A DNA stretch of 64,000 nt from Lelliottia jeotgali. Lineage in GTDB: Bacteria; Pseudomonadota; Gammaproteobacteria; Enterobacterales; Enterobacteriaceae. Position 1 is the stretch's first letter; each line of letters begins with the position of its first letter. The translations under genes and the position numbers were made by a program. This document shows, in pieces, positions 28,723 to 40,269 of this stretch. The stretch covers positions 62,001 to 126,000 of the forward strand of contig CP018628.1 in NCBI GenBank assembly GCA_002271215.1, written 5' to 3'. Under the pieces are notes generated by a model that worked only from the letters and a program-made list of their open reading frames with translations, searched no databases and was not told the DNA's origin.

Positions 28723-29439
28723 ATGCGTCCAGCAGGCCGTAGCGCCAATCAGGTGCGCCCCGTCACCCTGACCCGTAACTATACAATTCACGCTGAAGGC
28801 TCCGTACTTGTTGAATTCGGTGACACCAAAGTGCTGTGCACCGCCTCTATCGACGAAGGCGTTCCGCGTTTTCTGAAAGGCCAGGGGCAAGGCTGGATCA
28901 CTGCTGAATATGGCATGCTTCCTCGTGCAACCCACACCCGTAACGCTCGCGAAGCGGCAAAAGGGAAACAGGGTGGTCGTACGATGGAAATTCAGCGTCT
29001 GATTGCTCGCGCACTGCGCGCAGCCGTTGACCTCAAAACTCTCGGCGAATTTACCATTACCCTGGACTGCGACGTGATTCAGGCCGATGGCGGTACGCGT
29101 ACCGCGTCTATTACCGGCGCGTGTGTGGCGTTAGCCGATGCGTTGAACAAACTGGTTGCCGCAGGAAAGCTCAAAACCAACCCAATGAAAGGGATGGTTG
29201 CCGCAGTCTCCGTTGGGATTGTGAAGGGTGAAGCCCTTTGCGATCTCGAGTACGTTGAAGACTCAGCAGCAGAAACCGACATGAACGTGGTGATGACCGA
29301 AGACGGTCGTATAATTGAAGTGCAGGGCACGGCAGAAGGCGAGCCGTTCACCCACGAAGAACTTCTTACCTTGCTGGCGTTAGCCCGAGGGGGAATCGAA
29401 TCCATTGTCGCGGCGCAGAAAGCGGCGTTAGAAAATTGA
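28723..29439 (+). CDS. rph: RNase PH (full-length)
   Basis: 238 residues from ATG 28723, which has GGAG 8 bases upstream. It starts [20 protein letters not shown] and keeps [38 protein letters not shown] phosphate- and RNA-binding arginines and the [19 protein letters not shown] active site (quoted in pieces from one stretch). It trims tRNA 3' ends phosphorolytically. Unlike E. coli K-12, which has a frameshift here, the frame is intact to the normal C-terminus. It forms an operon with pyrE through an attenuator. Confidence 0.97.
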   Translation: MRPAGRSANQVRPVTLTRNYTIHAEGSVLVEFGDTKVLCTASIDEGVPRFLKGQGQGWITAEYGMLPRATHTRNAREAAKGKQGGRTMEIQRLIARALRAAVDLKTLGEFTITLDCDVIQADGGTRTASITGACVALADALNKLVAAGKLKTNPMKGMVAAVSVGIVKGEALCDLEYVEDSAAETDMNVVMTEDGRIIEVQGTAEGEPFTHEELLTLLALARGGIESIVAAQKAALEN

Positions 29440-29444
29440 TTTAA

Positions 29445-29469
29445 GGGCGACGTTGTCGCCCTTTTTTTT
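29445..29469 (+). terminator. pyrE attenuator
   Basis: The GGGCGAC (29445-29451)/GTCGCCC (29455-29461) hairpin with a 3-base loop is followed by eight T, starting six bases after the rph stop. In E. coli, translation of the end of rph coupled to UTP-limited transcription determines read-through into pyrE; the spacing here is the same. Confidence 0.93.
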
Positions 29470-29500
29470 GTCCGTAGAAAAGTTAATGAGGAGCAAATCC

Positions 29501-30142
29501 ATGAAACCCTATCAGCGCCAGTTTATTGAGTTTGCGCTTAACAAGCAGGTACTTAAGTTCGGCGAATTTACGCTGAAATCCGGGCGCAAAAGCCCCTATT
29601 TCTTCAATGCCGGCCTGTTTAATACCGGGCGCGATCTGGCCTTGTTAGGCCGCTTCTACGCCGAAGCGTTGGTGGATTCCGGGATTGATTTTGATTTATT
29701 GTTTGGCCCGGCTTACAAGGGTATTCCGATTGCGACAACCACCGCGGTAGCGTTAGCTGAGCACCACGATCGCGATGTGCCGTACTGCTTTAACCGCAAA
29801 GAAGCTAAAACGCACGGCGAAGGTGGCAATCTGGTCGGTAGCGAGCTGCAAGGGCGAGTAATGCTGGTGGACGATGTGATCACCGCCGGAACCGCAATCC
29901 GTGAATCCATGGAGATTATTCAGGCTAATGGCGCGACGCTTGCGGGAGTATTAATCTCTCTGGACCGTCAGGAACGTGGTCGCGGCGAAATTTCAGCGAT
30001 TCAGGAAGTTGAACGCGATTACAGCTGCACAGTGACATCGATTATCACCCTGAAAGACTTGATTGCTTATCTGGAAGAAAAACCTGAGATGGCGGATCAC
30101 CTGGCGTCAGTGCGGGCGTATCGGGAAGAGTTTGGCGTTTGA
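29501..30142 (+). CDS. pyrE: Orotate phosphoribosyltransferase
   Basis: 213 residues from ATG 29501 (AGGAG upstream); an earlier in-frame start lies inside the attenuator and was rejected. It converts orotate and PRPP to OMP in pyrimidine synthesis. The PRPP-binding loop [19 protein letters not shown] and the flexible catalytic loop [17 protein letters not shown] are visible. It is second gene of the rph-pyrE operon, controlled by UTP-sensing attenuation. A REP pair follows. Confidence 0.98.
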   Translation: MKPYQRQFIEFALNKQVLKFGEFTLKSGRKSPYFFNAGLFNTGRDLALLGRFYAEALVDSGIDFDLLFGPAYKGIPIATTTAVALAEHHDRDVPYCFNRKEAKTHGEGGNLVGSELQGRVMLVDDVITAGTAIRESMEIIQANGATLAGVLISLDRQERGRGEISAIQEVERDYSCTVTSIITLKDLIAYLEEKPEMADHLASVRAYREEFGV

Positions 30143-30151
30143 CTGAATTGC

Positions 30152-30215
30152 CCGGTGGCGCTGCGCTTACCGGGCCTACGATTCACGTAGGCCGGATAAG
30201 GCGTCGCCGCCAACC
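30152..30215. repeat. REP pair between pyrE and slmA
   Basis: GCCCGGTGGCGCTGCGCTTA with CCGGGCCTACG is followed by an inverted partner GTAGGCCGGATAAGGCGTCG with CCGCCAACCGGC. It lies between the 3' ends of the convergent pyrE and slmA. Confidence 0.88.
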
Positions 30216-30225
30216 GGCAAAAATA

Positions 30226-30822
30226 TTACTGTAACTGAGCGGCAACTAACGGCCAGCGGGTGTCAAAATCATCCGTTGGGCGATATTTAAACTCGCTGCG
30301 TACAAAGCGCGAGAGCATACCTTCGCAAAAAGCCAGAAGCTGCCCGGCCAGTAAGGTTTCGTCAGTGACATATCCTTCGCCTTCACGCATTTTCTTTTCA
30401 CGCAGAACCTGGCGCAGCTGGGCTTCGATGCGTTCAAAAAGCTGATTGATGCGCCCCTGAAGCTTGTCCTGCTCAAACATCAGCGCGTGACCCGTCAAAA
30501 TGCGGGTCAAACCCGGATTACGCTCACCAAAGCCCAGAATCAACAGCACAATCAGACGTAAGCGCGAGGTGGTGTCTTTCTCGTCTTTTAAAATCAGATT
30601 GATACGGGTGATCAGACTGTCTTCGATAAATTCGATCAGGCTATCAAACATCCGCGTTTTGCTGGGGAAATGACGATACAGCGCCGCTTCTGACACGCCC
30701 ACAGAGGCCGCCAGTTTTGCGGTGGTGATGCGTTGACTACCATCACTGGATTCAAGCATCAGAGCCAGAGACTGAAGTATTTCTTCGCGACGATTCCTTT
30801 TCGCGGTTTGTTTTTCTGCCAT
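30226..30822 (-). CDS. slmA: Nucleoid occlusion factor SlmA
   Basis: 198 residues from ATG 30822, the start shared with E. coli SlmA ([16 protein letters not shown]); longer in-frame starts overlap dut and look non-coding. TetR-type helix-turn-helix ([20 protein letters not shown]) and an all-helical C-terminal dimer domain. It binds SlmA sites on the chromosome and blocks FtsZ polymerisation over the nucleoid. It converges with pyrE and follows dut on the same strand. Confidence 0.97.
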   Translation of the reverse strand: MAEKQTAKRNRREEILQSLALMLESSDGSQRITTAKLAASVGVSEAALYRHFPSKTRMFDSLIEFIEDSLITRINLILKDEKDTTSRLRLIVLLILGFGERNPGLTRILTGHALMFEQDKLQGRINQLFERIEAQLRQVLREKKMREGEGYVTDETLLAGQLLAFCEGMLSRFVRSEFKYRPTDDFDTRWPLVAAQLQ

Positions 30823-30937
30823 GTTACAAAATACCCCTGAAAATAAGCGCTTTACGGCTGGCATCCACGCAGCGACCACAAACTGTCGTTTGCGGTATGT
30901 TATCGCGTTATGACGCTGTGAGATGCGTATCGTGGGC

Positions 30938-31396
30938 TTATTTGCGCCCTGAATGGCCGAAGCCGCCTTCGCCGCGATCGGTGGCGTCAAAATCTTCCAC
31001 CAGATTAAATTCAGCCTGAACTACCGGCACAAAGACCATCTGTGCGATACGTTCGCCTGGCTCAATGGTGAAGCTATCTTGACCACGGTTCCAGACAGAA
31101 ACCATCAGCTGGCCCTGGTAATCAGAATCGATAAGTCCAACCAAATTTCCCAGCACCACGCCATGTTTATGGCCCAGACCTGAGCGCGGCAGGATGACAG
31201 CGGCCAGTGACGAGTCGGCAATGTGAATCGCAAGACCAGTCGGGATAAGCGTGGTAGCGCCAGGAGCCAATTCTACGGCATCGTCGAGACAGGCGCGCAG
31301 GTCAAGACCCGCAGAACCGGTTGTGGCATAAGTTGGTAGCGGGAATTGCTGACCAACACGCGGGTCCAGAATCTTAACGTCGATTTTTTTCATCAT
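30938..31396 (-). CDS. dut: dUTP diphosphatase
   Basis: 152 residues from ATG 31396 (a second ATG at 31393 immediately follows). It hydrolyses dUTP to dUMP, supplying dTMP precursor and preventing uracil incorporation. All trimeric dUTPase motifs are present: AGLDLRA (1), [10 protein letters not shown] (2), [19 protein letters not shown] (3), [11 protein letters not shown] (4) and the flexible C-terminal [12 protein letters not shown] (5). Its start overlaps the 3' end of coaBC by 23 bp, as in E. coli. Confidence 0.97.
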   Translation of the reverse strand: MMKKIDVKILDPRVGQQFPLPTYATTGSAGLDLRACLDDAVELAPGATTLIPTGLAIHIADSSLAAVILPRSGLGHKHGVVLGNLVGLIDSDYQGQLMVSVWNRGQDSFTIEPGERIAQMVFVPVVQAEFNLVEDFDATDRGEGGFGHSGRK

Positions 31397-32585
31397 AACG
31401 GGTAACGATCTCGTCCAGTAATTGTTGGCCCAGGAGTTCCTTGCGCTCAAGCGGTAAGACTTTATCTCCATCCTGCCAGAAAAGGTGCAGAGCATTGCTG
31501 TCGCTGTTAAATCCTTGCGTCGCCAGCGAAACATCGTTCGCGCAAATCAAATCGAGATTTTTGCTGATGCGTTTTTGACGGGCGTATTCTTCCACATTAT
31601 TCGTTTCAGCGGCAAATCCAACGACGTAAGGTCGATGGCTTTTTAGTGAGGCAACACCGGCAACAACATCGGGGTTTTTCACCATTTTTATTGTTAATTC
31701 ATCGCCTTGCTTTTTGATTTTCGCATCGGCAATGGTTTCTGCACGGTAATCAGCAACGGCCGCACAGCCGATAAATATTTGCTGTTTCTGAGCGTGAGCC
31801 TGAACAGCGGCTTCCATTTCCAGCGCCGTCGTCACATCAATACGCTGCACCAACGCTGGCGTCGGTAACGAGACCGGCCCGCTTACCAGCGTGACCGTTG
31901 CCCCGCGTTTCGCCGCTGCCGCAGCAATGGCAAAGCCCATTTTACCGGAGCTGTGGTTGGTGATGTAACGCACGGGATCCAGCGGTTCGCGCGTTGGCCC
32001 CGCCGTAATCATGATGTTGAGATGTTGCAGGTCGTTGACAGGGGCGAAATGGGCGGCGGCCATATCGACGATGGCAAGGGGGTCCAGCATACGGCCGGGG
32101 CCAATGTCGCCACAGGCCTGGCTGCCGCTATCCGGGCCCCAGATCAGCAGACCGCGAGAGGAAAGAATCTCAAGATTATGCTGAGTGGCTGTGTTGCGGT
32201 ACATCTGCTGATTCATCGCCGGGACAACCGCGACCGGGGCAGGTGTAGCCAGGCAAATGGTGGAGACCAGGTCGTTCGCCATTCCAGCCGCGACGCGCGC
32301 GATTAAATCCGCCGTTGCGGGGGCAAGGATAACCAGGTCGGCCCATTTCCCTAACTCAATATGGCCCATCGCGGCTTCGGCAGCAGGGTCAAGCAGGCTG
32401 TCAGATACCGGATATCCCGAAACGGCCTGCAGGCTCAGTGGCGTGATAAAGGCTTTGCCGCCTTCGGTTATTGCGACCCGCACGTCGGCCCCGCGTTCGC
32501 GCAAACGGCGCACCAGATCCGGCGCTTTGTAGGCAGCAATGCCGCCGCTCACGCCGAGGACGATTTTTTTACCGGCCAGGCTCAT
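31374..32585 (-). CDS. coaBC: Phosphopantothenoylcysteine synthetase/decarboxylase
   Basis: 403 residues from the second of two adjacent ATGs (32585; orthologs begin [11 protein letters not shown]), with AGGAAAG upstream. The N-terminal CoaC flavin-dependent decarboxylase has [27 protein letters not shown] and the catalytic-Cys lid [13 protein letters not shown]. The C-terminal CoaB synthetase has the dimer/CTP region [22 protein letters not shown] (in two parts) and AAVADYR. Together they make 4'-phosphopantetheine for coenzyme A. It is cotranscribed with dut and divergent from radC. Confidence 0.97.
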   Translation of the reverse strand: MSLAGKKIVLGVSGGIAAYKAPDLVRRLRERGADVRVAITEGGKAFITPLSLQAVSGYPVSDSLLDPAAEAAMGHIELGKWADLVILAPATADLIARVAAGMANDLVSTICLATPAPVAVVPAMNQQMYRNTATQHNLEILSSRGLLIWGPDSGSQACGDIGPGRMLDPLAIVDMAAAHFAPVNDLQHLNIMITAGPTREPLDPVRYITNHSSGKMGFAIAAAAAKRGATVTLVSGPVSLPTPALVQRIDVTTALEMEAAVQAHAQKQQIFIGCAAVADYRAETIADAKIKKQGDELTIKMVKNPDVVAGVASLKSHRPYVVGFAAETNNVEEYARQKRISKNLDLICANDVSLATQGFNSDSNALHLFWQDGDKVLPLERKELLGQQLLDEIVTRYDEKNRR

Positions 32586-32757
32586 CATGATTCTTTCCTG
32601 TTGGGTTTCACCAGAGAGCGGGCATTTTATCACAATCCAAAAAGTGGCGTGATTTTGTGCGTGATTCACTTTGCGAGGCGTTACGCAAGAACGAAAGGTG
32701 CCTGTCGAACGACAAGGATTCCTGTGTCAGCATGATCGAAAAGCAGGGAGAAGGGAT

Positions 32758-33426
32758 ATGGATTTCACGTTGCCGCTATTACTACCGCGAGAAAAAATGC
32801 TGCAATACGGCATTACATCACTGACCGATGCCGAACTGCTGGCGCTTTTTCTACGTACCGGTACGCCTGGGAAAAGTGTGTTTGTGTTGTCACAAGAGCT
32901 TTTGCAGCATTTTGGCTCGCTGTACGGTTTGCTGACTGCCGAACTGCCAGAATTTAAGCATGTCGAAGGAATTGGTGTCGCCAAGTATGCTCAGCTTAAA
33001 GGGATAGCCGAGCTGGCAAGGCGCTACCACAGCGTGCGTATGCTGGAGGATAATCCCCTGTTAAGCCCTGAAATGACGAGGGATTTCTTGCAAAGCCAGC
33101 TCTCTGATGCGGAGCGTGAGATCTTTATGGTGATCTTTCTTGATAACCAAAATCGGGTGCTAAAACACTGCCGTCTGTTTTCCGGCACATTGAGTCACGT
33201 AGAGGTTCATCCGCGAGAAATTGTGCGTGAAGCGATAAAAGTGAATGCAGCCGCCGTGATCCTCGCGCATAATCACCCCTCGGGTTGCGCTAAACCGAGT
33301 CAAGCTGACAAAGAGATCACTGAACGTATCATCAAATGCTGTCAATTCATGGACATTCGTGTGCTTGACCATTTAGTTATCGGTCGTGGAGAGTATGTTT
33401 CTTTTGCCGAACATGGTTGGATTTAG
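32758..33426 (+). CDS. radC: RadC/YicR JAB-domain protein
   Basis: 222 residues from ATG 32758, with GGGAG nearby; earlier in-frame starts extend into the promoter region. The N-terminal helix-hairpin-helix ([27 protein letters not shown]) is followed by a JAMM metalloprotease-like domain with [20 protein letters not shown] and [14 protein letters not shown] (Zn-ligand histidines and Asp). Despite the name, the biochemical role is unresolved; the RecG link of the original radC allele was shown to be a mistake. It is located upstream of rpmBG, as in E. coli. Confidence 0.94.
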   Translation: MDFTLPLLLPREKMLQYGITSLTDAELLALFLRTGTPGKSVFVLSQELLQHFGSLYGLLTAELPEFKHVEGIGVAKYAQLKGIAELARRYHSVRMLEDNPLLSPEMTRDFLQSQLSDAEREIFMVIFLDNQNRVLKHCRLFSGTLSHVEVHPREIVREAIKVNAAAVILAHNHPSGCAKPSQADKEITERIIKCCQFMDIRVLDHLVIGRGEYVSFAEHGWI

Positions 33427-33468
33427 ACCATTTCGCGCGATCCAGCGGGATCTTTGTCTGTTCGGGAC

Positions 33469-33497
33469 TTGAGCACATCGTCGAGTCAGCGTATACT
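33469..33497 (+). promoter_or_regulatory. rpmBG promoter
   Basis: The -35 box TTGAGC (33469-33474) and -10 box TATACT (33492-33497) are separated by exactly 17 bp, some 145 bp before rpmB. The leader contains an imperfect hairpin with arms TCTCG and CGAGA (about 33513-33546), which might serve regulation of the ribosomal-protein operon. Confidence 0.75.
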
Positions 33498-33621
33498 ACG
33501 CCACCTTTGAGAATCTCGGGTTTGGCATTTGGGCCTGGCAATCGAGAGTTCGCTTAGAACCGCGATGACCGGGCTGTAAAGCCTGACGAGGCGCCGATAC
33601 CCCATACGAAGCTCGAGCTAA

Positions 33622-33879
<258 letters not shown>

Positions 33880-33898
33880 GTACTTAACGAGGAAATAA

Positions 33899-34069
<171 letters not shown>

Positions 34070-34090
34070 TTTTAGAGTTCTTTGAAGAAA

Positions 34091-34114
34091 AACCCCGCAA
34101 TCGCGGGGTTTTTT
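34091..34114 (+). terminator. Rho-independent terminator after rpmG
   Basis: AACCCCGC (34091-34098)/GCGGGGTT (34103-34110) hairpin with AATC loop and a run of six T (34109-34114). Confidence 0.95.
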
Positions 34115-34142
34115 GCATTCTGTGTATCTCAATGGAGGAAAC

Positions 34143-34952
34143 ATGCCTGAATTACCTGAGGTAGAAACCAGCCGTCGCGGGATAGAGCCGCATCTGGTAG
34201 GCGCAACCATTCTTCATGCTATCGTTCGCAATGGTCGCCTGCGCTGGCCTGTTTCCGATGAGATCCACGCTCTCAGTGATAAGCCTGTGCTCAGCGTGCA
34301 GCGTCGCGCCAAGTACCTGCTGCTGGAATTGCCCGACGGCTGGATTATCATCCACCTGGGAATGTCCGGAAGCCTGCGTATCCTCACGCAAGAGCTACCC
34401 GCTGAGAAACACGACCACGTCGATTTGGTGATGAGCAACGGTAAAGTGTTGCGTTACACCGATCCGCGACGCTTTGGCGCATGGCTGTGGACTAAAGAAC
34501 TCGAAGGGCACAGCGTTCTGGCTCATCTGGGTCCTGAGCCGCTCAGTCCGGCGTTTAACGCTGAATACCTGAAGGCGAAGTGCGCTAAGAAGAAAACGCC
34601 AATCAAGCCCTGGCTGATGGATAACAAACTGGTGGTGGGCGTCGGTAACATTTATGCCAGCGAATCACTTTTTGCCGCCGGGATCCACCCTGACAGGCTT
34701 GCCTCTTCGCTCTCTGACATCGAGTGTGAGCTGCTGGTAAAAGTGATTAAAGCGGTCCTGTTGCGCTCAATTGAGCAAGGGGGAACCACGCTGAAGGATT
34801 TCCTGCAAAGCGACGGGAAACCGGGCTATTTTGCCCAGGAATTGCAGGTGTATGGTCGAAAAGGGGAGCCGTGCCGGGTGTGTGGTACGCCGATTGTGGC
34901 GTCGAAACATGCGCAGCGGGCGACATTTTACTGCCGCCAGTGCCAGAAGTAA
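34143..34952 (+). CDS. mutM: Formamidopyrimidine-DNA glycosylase (Fpg)
   Basis: 269 residues from ATG 34143, giving the obligatory [10 protein letters not shown]-terminus (Pro2 is the catalytic nucleophile once Met is removed; Glu3 also catalytic). Further motifs are IIIHLGMSG, the helix-two-turn-helix around [18 protein letters not shown], and a C-terminal Cys4 zinc finger (CRVCGTPI...CRQCQK). It excises 8-oxoguanine and Fapy lesions and cleaves the AP site. It converges with coaD, with 1 bp between stops. Confidence 0.98.
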   Translation: MPELPEVETSRRGIEPHLVGATILHAIVRNGRLRWPVSDEIHALSDKPVLSVQRRAKYLLLELPDGWIIIHLGMSGSLRILTQELPAEKHDHVDLVMSNGKVLRYTDPRRFGAWLWTKELEGHSVLAHLGPEPLSPAFNAEYLKAKCAKKKTPIKPWLMDNKLVVGVGNIYASESLFAAGIHPDRLASSLSDIECELLVKVIKAVLLRSIEQGGTTLKDFLQSDGKPGYFAQELQVYGRKGEPCRVCGTPIVASKHAQRATFYCRQCQK

Positions 34953-34953
34953 G

Positions 34954-35436
<483 letters not shown>

Positions 35437-36207
35437 TCACGCTTTCTCTGAGTAGCCGCGGTTCAATGCCCACAGCTCGGTGTATTTATTGAAAGTATAC
35501 TGTGCATTCACCACCGCCAGTAACCAGCCCTGTTTGCCATCCAGAATGCCTGCGCGCAATATCAGCGTCTTCAGAAATGCCCCCAGTGTGTGAGCGAAGA
35601 TTCCTGCCAGCGACGCCTTCTTGCCGCGCTGGTGGCGTTCCTGTGCCCATGCGGTTGCATAGCTGAGCTGTTTGCGCTGGAAGCTGGCAAAGTCCCGGCA
35701 GGTGAGGTGGCGCAAATCGCCTTGCAGGTTAATTACCTCGGCGTGCGCGCAGTCCAGCGATTCATGCACCAGATTGCTGTTGTACTGATAACGTTCACGC
35801 TCATAAAGACGCATTACCCGATCGGGATACCAGCCGCTGTGGCGCATAAAGCGCCCGAGGAAATAGTTACGACGAGCGATGCTGTAAACAGCTCCGGGCT
35901 GTGGTGACGTCAGAACGGACTGAAGGGATTGCTGTAATTCCGGTGTCACGCGCTCGTCGGTATCGATCATCAGCACATAGTCACCGGTGGCAAAAGATTG
36001 CGCGCGCTGGCGCTGAATGCCATAGCCTTGCCAGTCCGTATCGACAAAAACCTTTGCACCTGCGGTGCGTGCGACGTCAACGGTGTGGTCGCGGCTTCCT
36101 GAATCGAGGAGGACGATTTCGTCGGCCCAGGCAACAGAGGCCAGGCACTCCGGAAGCAGGTCAGCGGCGTTTTTGGCGATCATCACGACCGACAGACGCT
36201 TTGACAT
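35437..36207 (-). CDS. waaE: LPS core glycosyltransferase WaaE (KdtX type)
   Basis: 256 residues from ATG 36207, whose A overlaps the waaA stop (TAATG); longer in-frame readings lie inside waaA. GT2 fold: [34 protein letters not shown], and the DTDERV metal site. It resembles Klebsiella/Serratia WaaE, which adds a beta-1,4-linked glucose to heptose I. E. coli K-12 lacks this gene between waaA and coaD, so it is a marker of the Klebsiella/Enterobacter core type. It acts at the cytoplasmic face of the inner membrane. Confidence 0.9.
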   Translation of the reverse strand: MSKRLSVVMIAKNAADLLPECLASVAWADEIVLLDSGSRDHTVDVARTAGAKVFVDTDWQGYGIQRQRAQSFATGDYVLMIDTDERVTPELQQSLQSVLTSPQPGAVYSIARRNYFLGRFMRHSGWYPDRVMRLYERERYQYNSNLVHESLDCAHAEVINLQGDLRHLTCRDFASFQRKQLSYATAWAQERHQRGKKASLAGIFAHTLGAFLKTLILRAGILDGKQGWLLAVVNAQYTFNKYTELWALNRGYSEKA

Positions 36208-37481
36208 TAATGGCTCCGCTGAGGCAGATAAGGTTGCAGAAGTTGCAGCAGACGGGTCAGTGCGCCCTGATTCTGATGCAGTACTTCGACGGCATGGCGG
36301 CCGTACCACAGGCGGTAATCTTCGTCGGTGAGCAGAGTCGACACTTCTTTCACCACCGAATCCGCGTCAGTTACGGTAATTAAGCCATCGGCTTGCTGCA
36401 ATTTAGCGCAGATATCTTTGAAGTTAAATGTGTGTGGCCCCATCAGCACTGGAATGGCGTGTGCGGCCGGCTCCAGCGGGTTGTGACCACCGCGCTCAAC
36501 CAGGCTTCCACCCACGAAGGCCAGATCGGCAATTCCGTACAACAGCATCAGTTCGCCCATCGTATCGCCAATCACCACCTGAGTGCTGCCGGACGGGATC
36601 TCACCGCTGCTGCGCAGGATGAAGCTAAAACCGGCTTTCTGCACCATTTCACGCGCGTCTTTGAAGCGCTCCGGATGGCGAGGAACCAGAATCAGCAGCA
36701 AATCGGGGAATTTCTCCAGCAGCTTACGATGCGCCTGCAGGATAATCTCTTCTTCGCCGTCGTGAGTACTGGTGGCAATCCAGACCTGGCGGCGTGGAGC
36801 CCACTGGCGGCGCAGCGTGACGGCGCGGGCAGCGAGTTCTGGCGTGACGGAAATATCAAATTTCAGACTGCCGGTGACGGCGAGTTGGTTGCGCTTCAGT
36901 CCCAGCGAGATGAATCGCGCGCCGTCTTCTTCGTTCTGGGCGGCAATCAACGTAATTTTAGACAACAAGCGACGCATAAAACTGCCCAGCTTGCCATACC
37001 CTTTAGCCGAACGTTCCGACAGGCGCGCGTTGGCGACAACCAGCGGAATTTTACGGGCATGCAGAGCGGAAATCATATTCGGCCACAGTTCGGTTTCCAT
37101 CACGATCACCAGCTTCGGGCGCACGGTGTTAAGGAAACGGTTCATGGCACAGGGTAAATCGTAGGGCAGGTAGACGTGATGCACGTCTTTACCGAAGGCC
37201 GACATGGCACGTTCTGAGCCGGTTGGGGTCATGGTTGTGACGGTAATCGGCAATGAAGGATAGCGGTGGCGCAATGCGCGGACCAGTGGGATCGCCGCCA
37301 GCGTTTCGCCGACAGAAACGGAATGCAGCAAAATACCGTCCGGGGCGACTTTATTGCGGCAGTAGCCATAGCGTTCAGCCCAGCGTTTTCGATACGCAGG
37401 CGCTTTACGGCTACGAAGCAGCAGTCGCAGCCACACCAGTGGCTGAATAATGTAGAGCAGGGCGGTATACAACAATTCCAA
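36207..37481 (-). CDS. waaA: Kdo transferase
   Basis: 424 residues (E. coli 425). N-terminal membrane anchor ([22 protein letters not shown]), then a GT-B fold: [18 protein letters not shown] (catalytic Glu), METELWPN, and the C-terminal nucleotide-sugar site [20 protein letters not shown]. It transfers two Kdo residues to lipid IVA; essential. A bidirectional terminator separates it from the gene upstream, so its promoter should lie in 37482-37600. It is coupled to waaE by a one-base stop/start overlap. Confidence 0.98.
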   Translation of the reverse strand: MELLYTALLYIIQPLVWLRLLLRSRKAPAYRKRWAERYGYCRNKVAPDGILLHSVSVGETLAAIPLVRALRHRYPSLPITVTTMTPTGSERAMSAFGKDVHHVYLPYDLPCAMNRFLNTVRPKLVIVMETELWPNMISALHARKIPLVVANARLSERSAKGYGKLGSFMRRLLSKITLIAAQNEEDGARFISLGLKRNQLAVTGSLKFDISVTPELAARAVTLRRQWAPRRQVWIATSTHDGEEEIILQAHRKLLEKFPDLLLILVPRHPERFKDAREMVQKAGFSFILRSSGEIPSGSTQVVIGDTMGELMLLYGIADLAFVGGSLVERGGHNPLEPAAHAIPVLMGPHTFNFKDICAKLQQADGLITVTDADSVVKEVSTLLTDEDYRLWYGRHAVEVLHQNQGALTRLLQLLQPYLPQRSH

Positions 37482-37594
37482 GCGATTATCCGTTTTTTAG
37501 TTTCGGCGGGCAAATTCTAAGCATTTAGGCGGGTTAAAGCTATCTCTTTGGCGTTTTTGCTCGCCCGGTTGACTGTGTTACGTTCATTTAGGGC

Positions 37595-37625
37595 AAAAAA
37601 AACGGGCAATTGCTTGCCCGTTTTA
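37595..37625. terminator. Bidirectional terminator upstream of waaA
   Basis: AACGGGCAA (37601-37609)/TTGCCCGTT (37614-37622) hairpin flanked by eight A on the left and TTTT on the right. On the reverse strand it ends the transcript of the sulfatase-fold gene before waaA. Confidence 0.9.
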
Positions 37626-37636
37626 TCTCTTGCGGA

Positions 37637-39283
37637 TTAACGCTCCGCTTCAGGAAGCGCATTCAGATGATAGGTCACACGCTCCGACAGGCCGCGAATA
37701 TCACCGCCGGTGATGAAGAAGCTGTCGTCTTTTTGATTCGGGTTGTTGACCGAATAGCCCAGCATTTTGTTGATAAGCGTCGCCACCTGGAAGTGGTTTA
37801 ACGGCATTTGCGGGCTAATCGCATTCATCGAATACGCCGGATCGTTACTGAAATAGAGGAATGGCACCTGCGCAATCGGCATTTCGACAACGGAGTGGCC
37901 GAACAGTCCACCATCACCCACACGTTCGCCGTGATCTGAGGTGATAAAGACCAGTACCGGCAATTTGGACTTAGCCATCGTCGTACGGATGGCGGAGGCT
38001 AACTCTTTGTCGTAAAGGCGAACGGCATCGTCGTACTCATTCTTCTTCTGTGCGACGTCATCACTCAGACGTGGTGTGGAGAATTTCGCAAAGCCCTGCG
38101 GAATATTGCGCTCGTAAGGGATATGCGGTGCGCGGCTGTTGAGCACCATCAGGAACGGTTTGTTCCAGTCCAGCGTGGCTTTTTCGACGGAAGGCGTCAG
38201 GACCACATCTGCACCGACATCTGGAGCCGGACGAATCTGCGTATCCTCCCACAGATCAATATCGTGTATGCCGATCCAGTTACTCAGCCCTTCCAGACCT
38301 TGCGCCGAGATGAATGCGGTCTGATAGCCCTGTTTTTTCGCATTGGCAAAGATATTGGTCGATTTCGATTTATACGCGCCGTAGTTATCCGGTTCGCGCA
38401 GGTTATTCACCAGCATCGGAATGGCAACGCGCGTTGACACGGCGTTAGAGACAATCAGGCGACCGGTGCCCTGGTACTGTTGCATCAGCGCTTTCAGTTC
38501 AGGCGTGGTATCACGCTCGTAGCCCAGAGCACTGACGTGATGTGGGTTCAGACTTTCGCCAATCGCCAGGATTATTGAGTACTTTCCTGCGTGCGTGCCT
38601 TCTACCGGCGTGACCTGATAAGGTTCGTAATGCGTGACGCTCTGGTTTTCGCCAGAAAGGGCTTCCGGGATCAGGCGCATGGCGCTAAAGCTCATCGCAG
38701 ACAAACCGTTACGCAGCAGAGAATGACGCAGATCGGGGTTGAATTTATACATCTGCCCGTCGACCGCTTTGTAAAACTGACCCGCGAACATGACCATAAT
38801 AGCCAGTAGACACGGCATCGCGAGCCATTTGTGCCACTGCGGGGCCATTCGGCGGGTAAAGACCAGTGCAAATACCACTGCAACGATCATGATCGCAAAG
38901 TAGATGCCCAGCGAACCGAGGCTGTCGGTGATCCCACTGGCGATGTCTTTGGTTTCAACAAAAGCCAGCCAGACTTCGCTCGGGCCGTAGAATTGACCGT
39001 AAAACTGGTAATAGACCGCTTCTGAGATCTGCACAATAAATGTGACTGCCAGCAGAAGGCGCGTGAGGAAGAAACGTGCGCTCACGGCCGCTAACAGCGA
39101 AATGATCAGATAAAGCGAGATGTCTCCAGCCTTCGGTTGGTAAACGTGGTCTTTTAATAAAATGATGATTTCGGAAAGCGAAAACAGCACCAGGAAAGCC
39201 AGCGTCAACACCAGCGTGCGCATCACATTGCGGCGCGGTGTGAGTGATGATGATGTAGATGTTTTGAACATGTTCAGACTCAA
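37637..39283 (-). CDS. Sulfatase-fold inner-membrane protein of the LPS core cluster
   Basis: 548 residues. About five N-terminal hydrophobic helices precede an alkaline-phosphatase-superfamily periplasmic domain with IILAIGESLNPHHVSALGYER (nucleophile Ser in GES), NSRAPHIPYERN and FITSDHGERVGDGGLFGHS (metal ligands). This architecture is that of phosphoethanolamine or phosphoglycerol transferases. Its place in the core cluster corresponds to the unassigned orf10 of Klebsiella waa loci, as far as I recall. It probably decorates the core; substrate unproven. ATG 39283 may be followed by an alternative start at Met5. Confidence 0.8.
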   Translation of the reverse strand: MSLNMFKTSTSSSLTPRRNVMRTLVLTLAFLVLFSLSEIIILLKDHVYQPKAGDISLYLIISLLAAVSARFFLTRLLLAVTFIVQISEAVYYQFYGQFYGPSEVWLAFVETKDIASGITDSLGSLGIYFAIMIVAVVFALVFTRRMAPQWHKWLAMPCLLAIMVMFAGQFYKAVDGQMYKFNPDLRHSLLRNGLSAMSFSAMRLIPEALSGENQSVTHYEPYQVTPVEGTHAGKYSIILAIGESLNPHHVSALGYERDTTPELKALMQQYQGTGRLIVSNAVSTRVAIPMLVNNLREPDNYGAYKSKSTNIFANAKKQGYQTAFISAQGLEGLSNWIGIHDIDLWEDTQIRPAPDVGADVVLTPSVEKATLDWNKPFLMVLNSRAPHIPYERNIPQGFAKFSTPRLSDDVAQKKNEYDDAVRLYDKELASAIRTTMAKSKLPVLVFITSDHGERVGDGGLFGHSVVEMPIAQVPFLYFSNDPAYSMNAISPQMPLNHFQVATLINKMLGYSVNNPNQKDDSFFITGGDIRGLSERVTYHLNALPEAER

Positions 39284-39289
39284 TCCAAC

Positions 39290-40261
39290 TCAGAACTTTT
39301 TAGTCAGCGGACGAATGGCTTTACCCAATCCGAAGCGCAGTGCGCGAACCAGTGTGGGGCGATTGTGCAATCCTTTACGCCAGATATCCTCAAACAGGGC
39401 ATACCAGCGTGCGGCAACCGCTTCACGGGAATAGACCTGCAGACGTTTATCACCCTGCTCACGCATCTGACGATACAGCTCAGGAGAATTTTTTAAGCGC
39501 ATAATCGCCTCAAACGCTTCGTCAGGGTTTTTGGCAATCAGGTAATCCAGCTCGCTTTCGCGAATGGCGCGGTAAGAAGGTTCGTCGTCACAGACCATCA
39601 CCGTTTTTCCCAGCCAGCTATTAATCAGCTTGCTGGCAGGTTTACGGGCGAGTTTGTGGTCGTGCGATTTACGGAAGCTGATACACACATCGACGTCCTG
39701 ATAGTTCGTCCAGTTATCGAACGAAATTCGCAGTTCAATGCCCTGCTCTGCCAGGCGTTGCTTGAAATTGCCTTCACGATACTCTGACGGGAAACTGTCG
39801 ACGCGACCAAAGAAAGCGACGGTTTTCACGGTTTCATCGGTACGCTCGCGCGGCTTAACGCCTGGCTGCGGCCAGTAAGGCACAAAAATTCGGTTGCTGT
39901 GGCCGTCGACTTCTGGATTTTGATCGACCACGACATCTGCGCCAACGACAGGTGGACGGTCAGCGCGAGCGACTACGGTCACTCCACGCCACGGTTTAAC
40001 GCGTGAGCCAAAATCATCGTTGTGCATCAGATTGATGGCATCAGCCCGGCACTCTGAGCCGAATGAACACTCAATGTCATCGCCATAATAATGCTTCAGT
40101 GCCAGCGTGGTCTGGAAAGTCCATCCACCACGGCCACCGCAGTAAAAACGCTCAGGAATGCTGTCCGGGTTTACGCGGTTATCCAGCAACGTTTGAAAAT
40201 CTGCGTAGTTTTTAGCAATAAAATCGGCGCGTGAAACTGCGTGTAGTTTGAGTTTGCTCAT
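39290..40261 (-). CDS. Glycosyltransferase-like LPS core protein
   Basis: 323 residues. The N-terminal half is irregular with DNRVNPDSIPERFYCGGRGGW. The C-terminal half resembles a GT-B nucleotide-sugar domain (KTVAFFGRVDSFPSEYREGNF, KLINSWLGKTVMVCDDEPSYRAIRESELDYLIA in pieces, then PDEAFEAIMRL.NSPELYRQMREQG). I do not recognise a specific name. It lies in a run of leftward core genes, with 6 bp to the sulfatase-fold gene and 8 bp from the GT2 gene, so it is cotranscribed and probably adds an outer-core sugar. Confidence 0.75.
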   Translation of the reverse strand: MSKLKLHAVSRADFIAKNYADFQTLLDNRVNPDSIPERFYCGGRGGWTFQTTLALKHYYGDDIECSFGSECRADAINLMHNDDFGSRVKPWRGVTVVARADRPPVVGADVVVDQNPEVDGHSNRIFVPYWPQPGVKPRERTDETVKTVAFFGRVDSFPSEYREGNFKQRLAEQGIELRISFDNWTNYQDVDVCISFRKSHDHKLARKPASKLINSWLGKTVMVCDDEPSYRAIRESELDYLIAKNPDEAFEAIMRLKNSPELYRQMREQGDKRLQVYSREAVAARWYALFEDIWRKGLHNRPTLVRALRFGLGKAIRPLTKKF

Positions 40262-40269
40262 AATATCCG